NCBI RefSeq assembly: GCF_018873765.1
Contig: NC_057923.1
Location: 21,361,913 to 21,425,912 of the forward strand
Length of the DNA stretch: 64,000 nt
Direction: 5' to 3'
Source of the DNA: Telopea speciosissima
Taxonomy: Eukaryota > Streptophyta > Magnoliopsida > Proteales > Proteaceae
Numbering within the stretch: position 1 is the first letter of the stretch; each line of letters starts with the position of its first letter. The notes below the pieces were generated by a model, which was not told where the DNA came from, searched no databases, and worked only from the letters and a program-made list of their open reading frames with translations. Shown here one piece after another: positions 33,921-44,136 of the stretch. Position numbers and translations under genes: made by a program.

Positions 33921-36158
33921 TCACTTGCATAACCACCGGCCATGACACATAATATATCTTAATGAGGCCAAAACTGCCTAGCTGATTCATCGAGCAAGAC
34001 ATCACAAGCTTCCATGCCTATCAACAAGAAGTTGCCTTTTAATTGAAAACTATCCCAATATAGTTTTCATTAGGCGGAAATATTTTGTTCAAGAGATATG
34101 AAATGCACAAGCATATTAACCTAGGCCAGCCAATCAATCCTTCTATCCCATATTTGGGCATGTTGGAGGACAACCACACTGTCAATTTCTGACAAGCATA
34201 AACAAGGATAAATATTAACTGAATAACAAAGCATTCCATATCCTGCTATCTGGATTCATCAAAGAAGGTAACTGATAAAAGAGAAGCAAGGTATAATTTT
34301 CTTTAGATATGATCATATAAAAAGGTATAATTTTCTTTAGATATGATCATATAAAAAGGACAGATGTAAACAACAGAATTCCAACTATTGCATAGTTCAC
34401 ATGTATGATTTGTACAAACCTATACAGGAAAAAGAAGAGTGAAACAACTAACCAACTAGGAATCATGGTTATCAAGGCAGCAAAGCGACCATGGCGTTGG
34501 AGAGGGTCTAAAATCAAGGCAACACCAACAAGGCGGCAAGGGGTCCACCTCGCCTTGGGGGCCAAGGCGACACCTAGATAACTATGCTAGGAATATTCTA
34601 ATAAATTTAAAAGTTGTTTTCAACAATGCAACAAATACATGCTCCATAGCAGCAATGCTTCTCTTTAGTCATTAGCCATAACCATAATCTATTCGACCAC
34701 CCATATCCACAACACCTAAAGTAAGCTATATATGGCTTATAATGAAGGTTCTTAGGACCTTTTATCTTGAATGATATTTTTTTCCCTCTTCCCATGGATC
34801 CCGTGTAGTTTTGTTTATGGTTAAGAAAATAGAACTCTCCCTATAACAGTTTAATGGTCAAACCCTAACACCATTCATAGTGCGCAATATCTTATTTCTT
34901 TCTTATTCCTTCTTCAATTTTTGGAAAGGACTACCAAAGATAAGTCTACTTCCATCTATCAAAAGAAGGCAGGGGGGGGGGGGGGGAAGGGAGGATAATT
35001 CTTCTTCTTCTTTCTTATACTAATGGTATTATGCTGTTTAAAGGCTTTGGAGCTGGGCCTGTGCTACTATAGGAATGTTCCTTGCTCTCCTACATCAACT
35101 ACCATCCATGTTTTAAGAGCAATCCATGCAATTTATGCAAATTACTTTCAGCTATGGACCTATGGTTAACAATCAGGAATCTGAGCTGTAACAAGTTTAA
35201 AAGCAGAGGAATAGTCCAAACTGAAATAATCATCCAGCAGAACTTAACTGCAATAAAGATATGAATTAAAGCACCATATATCTGGGAATCTTAGCAAGTT
35301 AGCAGTTTTCATAGCAGCATAATTCCAGATCAACAGAGCATCCAACGTATGATTGAATAACATCAACAAATAAGCATTTTAATTTTTTTCTTTTAATCTA
35401 GAACTTCTTCAAATGTTTCTAATTTAAATTCACAAAACAACCACACCTAATGGGACATCTACAGCCGTCCCACAGACTATTTGTACTCCTAGTGTTACTT
35501 GGACTCAACCATAAATAGCAGCTCCTAGTCAAACAAGAAATCTATCAAAAATACCAAATGCCATGATTGCTATCATTGAACCCACCCAGATTCTAGTTCT
35601 AACAGTAAGTTAAACAAAATTTTGAAGTCATATTTAATCTATGTATCCAACTCTAATCTATCAAAAAGGAAAATCTAACTTAATTTAGTAACTCGCTGGA
35701 CAAACTTACTAGAACTGTTGACTTTACAATGCTCAATAACTTAGATGGCAAAGCATGCCAAATAGTACATACACATGCACATGCATAGCCCTACTAATCC
35801 CAACAAGAAATTTCTCATCAGATCAACAAAGAAAATGCATCAAAATGATCATTGTTATGAAACGGAATTCTGCCAAATAAAACCTTCTATACAGAATTGA
35901 GAAATTAAAAGAAAAAACAGGGATTCATTCTCACCCTGCAAGCGCGGTGAGTAGAAACGAAGCAATGACACACCAACCAGTAATTGTAGAAGTAGTGAGA
36001 GTCGAGTAATCAAAGAAATATATAAGGCTCATCCGCGATACACGAGTCCCAACAAGAATCGACATGAATAAGCCAAGCGTAATATAGTATAAACATTGCA
36101 AGCACACAATCTGGGAGACAATGAGCCAGGGATCCCATACCAACGCCCCATAGAACAT
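33575..36158 (-). CDS. SYS1: SYS1 homolog, Golgi-localised integral membrane protein
   Basis: Coding exon 1 runs 36158-35935 (74 codons plus two bases) and exon 2 runs 33801-33575, joined in frame at LAG|AFYVFYLVERAKK by a 2.1-kb GT-AG intron. Together they give 150 residues; plant SYS1 is about 150. The protein has four hydrophobic spans and the conserved MFYG start, RVSRMSLIYFFD, and RELREIPITRYRS end. Exon 2 ends at a strong donor (GTAAGTGG on the minus strand, 33574-33567), so a tiny last exon carries the stop. One candidate is 33350-33346 after a pyrimidine-rich acceptor, giving one more residue then TAG. Without splicing the frame runs to 33546. Known role: SYS1 recruits an ARL3/ARFRP1-type GTPase to the trans-Golgi for vesicle trafficking. 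The intron holds a MITE. Confidence 0.93.
34290..34357. repeat. Perfect 34-bp tandem duplication in the SYS1 intron
   Basis: Two identical adjacent copies (34290-34323 and 34324-34357), each beginning GGTATAATTTTC and ending CATATAAAAA. Confidence 0.95.
34464..34586. mobile_element. hAT-type MITE in the SYS1 intron, with perfect 8-bp TSD
   Basis: Ends CATGGTTATC and GATAACTATG, inverted with one mismatch; identical 8-bp duplication CTAGGAAT at 34456-34463 and 34587-34594. The interior is G+C-rich (AAGGCGGCAAGGGGTCC). It belongs with the 67-bp element at 16011. Confidence 0.88.
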
Positions 36159-36970
36159 GACTTATATTCTTCAAAATTATCAAAACTTTGTCAAACAAAT
36201 ACCAAAGCCCTCAGAGTTACCGAATCTTCTCAATCCCAACACCGAGGTCAGATTCAAATCCCTTCAACCCTTACAAGCTTACAGCAGATACGCGGAACCT
36301 TAAGCTCTCCTAAAATACCCCACGGCCGTAATAAGTGCAAAATCTCTCTCCGAATTTATCTCTTCTCAAAACCTCAGTTCACAACCAAATCAAACTTTCT
36401 CTTCTGAATTTGTCCATCAGAATCGACTCCCAAATTCAACCTAATTCTCCAACAGTTCTTGCAACTTTCTTACCATTCTACCAATCCTCAAAATTCGACC
36501 TCCAAAAACTTATATCTCCACCAATATATATCAAAATCAAGAATTCCTAAAAGCCACGAGAGAACGAAATCCAATAAATTAGCAAATATCCACTGAATTT
36601 TCCAAAACTAGAAGGACCCATCAGCGAAATTGGCAACAGATTACCCACATCATGGAAACGAATCCCATATCAGGAACAAAACGAAATAGGGGGAAGAACG
36701 AGGGGAAAGAAACCTAGCCTTCCACATTCGTCATCTCCTATGAAGACCAAATTTCGAGGATCTAAGCTGACGAATTTTCTTGCCTCGAATCCTTCAAGCT
36801 TCACGGTCTTCTACAAGATCGAATTGATATTATTAAAAGCTTAAATGGAAAAATAAACTCACAACGCGAGTGAGGTAGAGGAAACTGATCGCGAAAGTTG
36901 ATCCTGGCAAAGAATCGAGATCAGTTGCCTGATTGCCCCTCGCGTTCGGTACAACTACCGCTGCACATTT
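36159..36970 (-). promoter_or_regulatory. SYS1 5' UTR and promoter region
   Basis: Upstream of the start codon (read leftwards from about 36960) lies AT/GA-rich sequence with no long frame, consistent with a long 5' UTR, perhaps spliced. The higher-G+C stretch near 36860-36970 is the likeliest transcription start area, but no TATA box is clear. Confidence 0.4.
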
Positions 36971-37378
36971 CCCAGATAGAAGGACTTCTTTTATTCAATG
37001 ACGGAAATACCCCTCTGAATGACAAGATATCCTAACCTTTTTTTTTTTTTGATAATGAAGCTTCATTAACGCTAGAACAAAGTTCCAGACAAATCAAAAA
37101 GTAGTTGGAGACTAATACAAGCTACCCTAACGCCTAACCTGCATTTTTGCAGATTTCTGACACCCATCTGGAGATTTTTAATTTTTTTTTTCTCAACGGG
37201 AGATTTCCACCCCCACGCTTGCATCCCAACCGTATGATGGTTTATCCCAATTCTCTGTTAACCTAATATAAAAGGGGATCTGGGTATACCCCATCAATTT
37301 TTTTTATCAAAATATATGGGAAAAAAAAAACCTTCCTGGTCTCAATGAAATAAAAAATATCATCCAAGGATCTGGCTT
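36971..37378. other. Spacer
   Basis: Poly-T and poly-A runs and no gene or element ends that I can support. Confidence 0.45.
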
Positions 37379-37512
37379 CTCTCCAGGGAGCCCAAAGCCC
37401 AAGGAGTTCCCAAGGGGCATCCAATGGGTGGGCTGTGCCGCAGATATCCCGATGCTAGCCTAGTCGTTGGATGTCCCCTAGGCTTTCTCTAGGGGTTGGG
37501 CTCCCTGGAGAG
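37379..37512. repeat. Foldback MITE, relative of 11342-11490
   Basis: Ends CTCTCCAGGGAGCCCA and TGGGCTCCCTGGAGAG are perfect inverted repeats. The interior shares CCAAGGGGCATCCAA and GGGCTGTGCC with the intron 9 copy in the SULTR3 gene. Confidence 0.78.
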
Positions 37513-39239
37513 GAGTTCGATGCCCAAAAATATGCCCCTATGTATGCTCTCATTGGTCCCCATGCTTGTGCAGGGGCTACACAATTAGACAACGATCTCT
37601 TAAGTGACCGAACTAAAGCATAAGGTCGTTCCGTTGTCTACGTATCCAAAATGGTTAGGAAATTAGGTCAAACATAATTCCATATGCATTTATGGGATGA
37701 CATGCGAGGGGATAGAGGTCATGGTATGAATGCATGCATGTGTGTGTGTGTGTGTGTGTGTGTGTTGCTACATATCTATATGAATGTAGGATTATCTATA
37801 TGAATGCGCTATTATGATCGAACCTGACTAGGTCAGGCTATCTACATACCTTGGATAAGGATCAAATCAACCATAGTTCTCAATACATGGCTGGGATGAT
37901 TCTCAGGGTTTTGACCGCCAAGGGGGTCTAACCATTGGTTTTGAAAAGGTTGAGCTGGATGACATCATCCAGATGTTTATCGAGTCCTTACCAGAAGTTT
38001 GGCAGCCTAACGGTGTATCGCATGTATATTTTGGAGAAAGATTGACAGTGTAACGTCGTGTGGGGGGTTTGGGAAGACATATGCAAGTATATGATATTGA
38101 TATAGCATGGCAGTGGCATGCATAGCAATTAAAATGGCATGTCACGGAATGTCAGGAAAAGCCTATGTTAGGGCCAGAAACCCTAATTCGGGTGCACAAA
38201 GTATGCAAGGTAACTAAATATTATTGACCTACGTGTAAAATTAGGTATTACATATTGAAAAGGAGAGAGAAAAAAACCATTTTTGGGCCCAAAAAATGGG
38301 TTTGGCGGGAGCATTCGAGGGAATTCTGACACTTTTACAGCAATCCGAGATCAATTTGGCACTTCCTAGAATAATAAATGAGGAGAGATAAAATCAACTT
38401 ATGGGCCAAAACTAGCGTATTTGTTTATTTCTGGAGGTGTTTGTTACTTATGCAGCAATCTAGGACCTATTCGATGCTTCCTAGTGATATCTGGTAGGAG
38501 AGAGAATAATAACTTTTTAGAGCCGGCCAGGGAATTCTGAAACTTCTGCAGCGATCTGAGAGTAATTCAGTACTCCAGGGATACTTTGGGAATTTCTGGG
38601 ACTTTTGGGAATTTTTGAGATTTTTGGGGATTTTCCACTCTCAATAGCTTTTTACGAGATTCACCCTAGATTCCAAGCCTTCTCTAGGGGTTTTGGGTAC
38701 CAAGGAATTGCCCATGAGAGGGGAGAGAAAACAGAACCTGGACTTGAAGGTTCAAAAAATCAGAAAATCAGAGGCTAGAGCTTGAAAGTGTGTTTGAACC
38801 TAGGGTTAGGGCCCCATTTATAGTAAAAATTCAAAGCCTCCCCATTAGAGGCTCCAGAGTCTATGGCGAAGCTTGAGTGGCACCACCTAGCCCTGGAACC
38901 AAATGCTGCTACATGGCAGCATCAAGGGATAAAAAAAAAATAACCACTATGGGGCCCGATGTGTGGTTGCCTTTTCGGTAACTTTCGGGGCTAATTCTGG
39001 GAGATTCGACCGTTTAATTTTGATGATCCATATATTGTTGGAAATAATTTTGAATAGAATTTCCAATGATGTATATATCATCCATAAATTTATCCGGGAA
39101 CACAATTAGAACTATGTGTGCAGATTTGTTTTTTTCCCAGGGCGCGCGAAGGGTTTTATATTGCTTCTCGGTTGGAGGGAGAGAAGGAATGTGTCTTCTC
39201 AGGGGTATGGTTCAATTTATCAAGAGACAGGGGTCATAC
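37513..39239. other. Repeat-rich spacer with a TG microsatellite
   Basis: A relative of the nested MITE at 12070 lies at 37525-37602 in inverted orientation. A (TG)n tract spans about 37739-37765. Between about 38330 and 38600 three diverged copies of a unit about 100-115 bp long recur, each with an ACTT(T/A)T(G)CAGCAATC(T/C)-like core. No gene is seen. Confidence 0.5.
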
Positions 39240-39780
39240 AATAAAATGAAATGGAGCCGCCACCTAGGTTTAGGGCCTAGGACCCATTAATGTAGCCCTA
39301 GAAAGGCTACGAGACTTCGGTTTTTCTGGTCAGAGATTCGGGGTAAGTGGTCAGGTTACGAGAGTGGGAAGGTGTTAGGCACTCACCTCGCTCAAAAATC
39401 GCTCTTTCTACTAGATGTTTGTTTTCAAATATTTTTCCTTTTATGAATGTCCTATTCCCACATGTATGGCTAAATAATGATGCACAAACTATTTAATTAA
39501 ATTAAACTATGTTGCACTAACTACTGTACACTACACGAGAATACTTGAAAGGACTATATCGTACTGGAATTAAAAAGTTAACGTAAGAAACATATACTTG
39601 TACGCTTTAAGTAAATGTAATTATGTAAGACGGACAGCGTCCCCCAACTCAAGTGGAGGCAAAAGACTGGCTTTGTCCCTTCGTCGGACAGAGTAACGGC
39701 TTGCGAGTGTCGGATCTTAAGATCTCGAGTAGAATAACGGCATTCCAAGGCTCTGAAAACTAGAGGCTCAAAGGGTGGAC
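39240..39780 (+). repeat. Dispersed repeat, copy 2 of 2
   Basis: Same order of landmarks as 4240-4870: GGAGCCGCCACCTAGG, GGGCCTAGGACCCAT, GTAGCCCT, GGCTACGAGACTT, GGGTAAGTGGTCAGG, TTACGAG, CTTTCTACTAGATG, and later CCCCCAACTCAAGTGGAGG and AGAGTAACGGC. Orientation is the same in both copies. Confidence 0.65.
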
Positions 39781-40721
39781 AGAATGGCTATGCCACGGGA
39801 GGTTTCCTAGATTTGGGCAAAAAGGGGTCGAGGAAGCCGGACTCGGATAGCCCCGACTTCGAACAAAGGGATGAGGCTCGAAGGCTCGAAATCAGATTGG
39901 GGAAGAGCCCTGAAACAAGGAAACAAGCAAAATAACTGAAAAATTGGAGCTTTGGGGTTGCCCACTCTCCCACAAACTTGGATTATGCGAGTGAGGGGGG
40001 TGACTGTTTGAGTTAAAATAAAATCGCAAGCGTACGAGTCAATCATAACTACGAGTCGAACACAAGGAGATATACGCCACTCTATTTAACTAACTTAAAA
40101 GTAATGCAAAGTGAACCAAATTAAAGTGTTAAATTAAACTAATTAAACTAACAAAAATCAATGCATCCTAACTCATAAGCATCTAACAAAATTAAGGGAT
40201 TAAATCGACGTCCTAACACATGAGCATCTAACTTATCAAACTAAAGCGAATTGAAAGGAATAAAAATACAGCCACACATACTAACCACATAAAAAGAAAT
40301 AAGGGAATAAAAATGCATCCATAAATCACAACCATATAAAATTAAAATAAAAGAAATAGAGGGGGAAGAAGAAAAAGATAGAGAGAGATAGAGAAGATGG
40401 AGAATGAGATTGAGAGTTTAGATAGTAAAACCTGCATGTACTTGCATGAATGTAATTGAAAAGCTTGAATACTTGCATAAACTTACCATGGCCTCCTCTT
40501 CTAAATCTTCAAGTCTTGTCATCAACTTAAGAACTTAGACTAGAAGGCTTAAAACATAAACTAGAATTAAGAAATTACAACCCAATTGAAGACTTAAATT
40601 GAAATCAAAGCATAAACTAAACCTATTATAACCATTAACTAAAAATCATAAAAGCAAACCAGAACTTAGAAAAACCAAAAATCACAAATTAGAAGGAGAA
40701 GAAGAGAAGAAATTTCACTAA
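39781..40721. other. Spacer left of the Harbinger element
   Basis: AT-rich with a GA-rich stretch near 40360-40420. No credible coding frame. Confidence 0.5.
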
Positions 40722-40747
40722 GGCTGCGTTTGGTAACGGTCTGAACA
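40722..40747 (+). repeat. Left terminal inverted repeat of Harbinger element
   Basis: A 26-bp perfect match to the reverse of 47073-47098; key start GGCTGCGTTTGGTAACGG. Flanked by TAA. Confidence 0.97.
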
Positions 40748-41778
40748 AAGAACGCCCGTTCTTGACTAAGAACGTTCTTTTGCATTCTTCGTCTGGAACG
40801 GCGTTCGAGACCAAAATAACCATTTGGTAACGTTCTCAAGAACGCTGTTCGAACGGAAATGGTGTTTGGTAAAATTTGTTCGAAACGTTTTGATGTTAAT
40901 TACAATAATGCCATCCTTACCTCAAAATACATGTTTCTCTACAAACATAAATTAAAATTGTCTCATAAGTTCCTTATTTAACATAGATTAAAATATCTAA
41001 TAAATTCCTAAACTTAACATAATTTAAAATATGTCTATAATTAAAATATGTCAACTTATAGTTAATTAAAGTCATTAAATTACAACTTTGACAACCTCTC
41101 TCATGATTTAATTTTCTTCTTTCTTCAAGTCTAACTTGGTAAGACCTTTAAGGATGTCTTTGAACATCTTGGCATGATTCTCCGAGGATGTAATTGCACT
41201 CTTGCAATAACCTTTCAGAAATTTCGAAGAAGACGGAGCGGATACAGCTGTTGAGCCCGAGGGACAAACCACTGATACATTAGTCTGTTGGCTAGAAGAT
41301 GAGGTCATGCCTTCTTCTATCGATTGAAAAAATTCACATCCGCAATTATCACTCTATAAAATCCAACAGAAGTTACATAAACAAGCCATAGTTTGGTCAA
41401 ACATATACAAAAGAAACTCATTCAAATCACATTCTTGCATTGTCTCTCTGATTGAATATCTAGTTTGGTCAAACAAATACAAAAGAAACTCATGTAAGTT
41501 GCGCCATCCTACAACTTATGGCCAATTCATTTGCAATGTTTATCCGCAATCCATTCATGATTCTTGCACTCTCTCTCGATTGAGAGTAGACATAGATGTA
41601 TCATAAGGCAAGTGTACAGATTGAGTGGATCTATGACTACTTTGTCATCGACACTTAAACCAAAAATATTTTTGCGCTCTTGTTGTCACGAATAAAATTA
41701 TGCAACCCACAACAGTGCCATCACAATGTAAGTCTGATCTCGATTGAGTAACTAGTCATATGTCTTAATATTCTAAAC

Positions 41779-42865
41779 CTATTTTCGAACCCCAAATGTA
41801 CGCTCAATTACATTCGAAGTGAGGAATGTCTCGTAGTTGAACAGACTCTTTAGGGTCTTTGGGTTTCTCCCGACTCCCTTGTAGTCTGGAATATGGTACC
41901 TCTCACCTCGAAATGGAGTTAAGTAACCAACTTGACTTGCATACCCAGAGTCTACAACATAATATTTTCCTACACATACAAACCATTGTAAGGAAAAACT
42001 CAACTTTACCAATAAGTACTTCATATATCAGTAGAATTAAATGGGTTTTACCTTGGTGGATGTGGGAACTGTAATGTTGGATCTCTCCTTGCACGTTCAA
42101 ATATACGACAATCATTAGCGCTGCCCTCCCAACCCGCATAAACATACGTGAATCGCATATCAAAAGAACATATACACATCACGTTTTGTGTGGTAATGCC
42201 CTTTCGATTTCTATAGTGAGTAGCATCTTGTTGAGGCACTATGGCACTAATATGACTACCATCTATTGCTCCAATACAATCCTAAAAACAGATTTCATAA
42301 AATAAACTTGTCATACTAAAATAAGAAAAATTTAAATAATTGAATTTTCATACTTGTATTGATTGTATATTACCTTAAAGAAAGGATAGTATTTTGGTTT
42401 TGATTGCATGTCTAACTGAATTTTCTGGATGTCTGGTGGTGTGATCATTTCTTTTGCCAATTTTCCCATAGCCATTAAAACACGCTTGAATGTACGGCTA
42501 ATGGTCTCTCCAGAATGTTGAAACTCCTCTTGAATATCCCGATTAGAGAAACCCCTTCCTACTATCATCATAAACGTGGCTATTTGTTCATCCACCCTTA
42601 AATATCGACTGTCTTTTAACCACTTTCTAGATATCATCAGTGTACATAGATTTTGGAAGACATGTCTTTCCATGCTAAACTTCTGAAAGCAACGGTCCGC
42701 ATGACCACTCAAAACTTCATGGACCATAATTGATCCTGGATGTCTACCATCCCTACAAGGTTCTCTTGTATATAGAGATTGTGCGGCAACTAAAGTTGCA
42801 GCTACCATTATCAAGTCATCCTCATCACTTGAAGAGTCATTACTGAACTGGTATATTGTTGTCAT
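41779..42865 (-). pseudogene. PIF/Harbinger DDE transposase, broken near the C-terminus
   Basis: Exon A (42865-42374) encodes 164 residues with the N-terminal helical region (RVDEQIATFMMIVGRGFSNR, then HSGETISRTFKRVL). Exon B (42281-42052) carries the first two catalytic aspartates, in IGAIDGSH and GSANDCRIF. The third part (about 41969-41779) has YYVVDSGYASQVGYLTPFRG and the catalytic glutamate in NVIERTFGV. Exon B and this third part do not join in frame through the obvious GT-AG pair. Just after NVIERTFGV the frame shifts in CGAAAATAGG, and the resumed frame (NRFRILRHMTSYSIEIRL) soon meets TGA. The nuclease fold is therefore recognisable but probably inactive. The product would cut at the inverted repeats, together with ORF1 protein. 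Confidence 0.88.
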
Positions 42866-43115
42866 GACCGCTAAATATACACAACAAGTAATAAACTTTT
42901 AATATAATACAGTAAGTAAATTGTTTCAAACATAACTAAAAAAAATACAAGATTGTATCATCATACCATCCAAATTAAACATAACACAACCTAAATTGTT
43001 TCAGACCACCACACAGAATTTAAAAAAATACAAGATTGTATCATCATACCATCCAAATTAAACATAACATAAGTAAATTGTTTCAAACAACCACACAGAT
43101 TTAAATAACATCACC

Positions 43116-44136
43116 CTATAACTCCTCCAACAGCCACATCCTCCTGTCAGGCCTACAACCAATGAATGACTCCCTCCACGGTCCTGACTCCCTAATTTGT
43201 TTTAAGGCTTTCAGATACATGTCCTTACTTATATCAGGTATCTCATCAAGGACACGTGTACATGCCAAAACACTAGTATCGATAGGAGTCACTGAAGTGC
43301 CATGGCCAGAAACTTCAGAAGTAGCCTCAGCACTTGCAGTTGCCTTCTCTATCTTTATCTGACATAACTTCCCAACATATCCCAAAGCAGTTGTCACACT
43401 ACCACTCATACTTCGCTTCCGTTTAGCTGTTGGAGTTCTATCTTGTTTATGGACTGTAGTAGCTTCCTCAACCTCATTGACTTCAAAGTCATCTAGACCC
43501 ATTGAAGTGGTGTGGGTTGGTGTAGGTATTTCATCATCAACATCTAGATCATCAATCTCAGTTGTCACCCAGTCTTGCGTGTTATCCAAATGACCATCTC
43601 CACGGGCATAAGAATCTCCAAATATAATTTGGAGTTCAGACCAATGTGCCAAACCTTGATGCCTAAATTTTTTCCATCCTGAATTTGCCTATATACAATA
43701 TCAAATAAATTATTAGATATTTACTACATAATCAACATAAGACTAAATATAATAGTTTAGATCAAACCAAAGAAGATATTAGTATAGTATTTACCGCTAT
43801 AGCTTTATCCCAAACACTGTCATCGTCAACAGTAACTGTCTGGGTGATTGAGTTCCATCCAAATCCTGTAGTTTGAAGTAATGACTTGAAACTTCCATAA
43901 TCTATCCTCATCTTGTTGAACTTGTTCCTTATCTGTTCCCTATCGAACACCCTACCAAGAGTGGTTTCCAACCGGGTCTGAATATCATCCCACCCATTCT
44001 TGCTGAAGGTTGCCCCACTCTTGTTGCCAGCCCTTACATTATCTACCATCAACCGAACTAGTAAGGCAACCTCAGTAGTGGACCAAGATACAGGACCAAC
44101 TTTTGATTTTCCTTTTGACCTTGATGAAGTAGCCAT
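43116..44136 (-). CDS. PIF/Harbinger ORF1, Myb/SANT-like DNA-binding protein
   Basis: Two exons, 44136-43795 and 43688-43116, joined in phase 0 by an intron of about 106 bases, give 304 residues without a stop. The N-terminal ~110 residues form a Myb/SANT-like domain (VSWSTTEVALLVRLMVDNV, then GWDDIQTRLE, QIRNKFNKMRIDYGSFKSLL, FGWN and VWDKAIA). The middle is acidic and serine/threonine-rich, followed by a basic TAKRKRS that could be a nuclear signal, and a C-terminal block ends MWLLEEL. I chose ATG 44136 (MATSSRSKGK) over an upstream in-frame ATG at 44190 because the domain begins soon after it. In known Harbinger elements ORF1 protein binds the ends and brings transposase to the nucleus. 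It is the only intact gene of this element. Confidence 0.9.
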
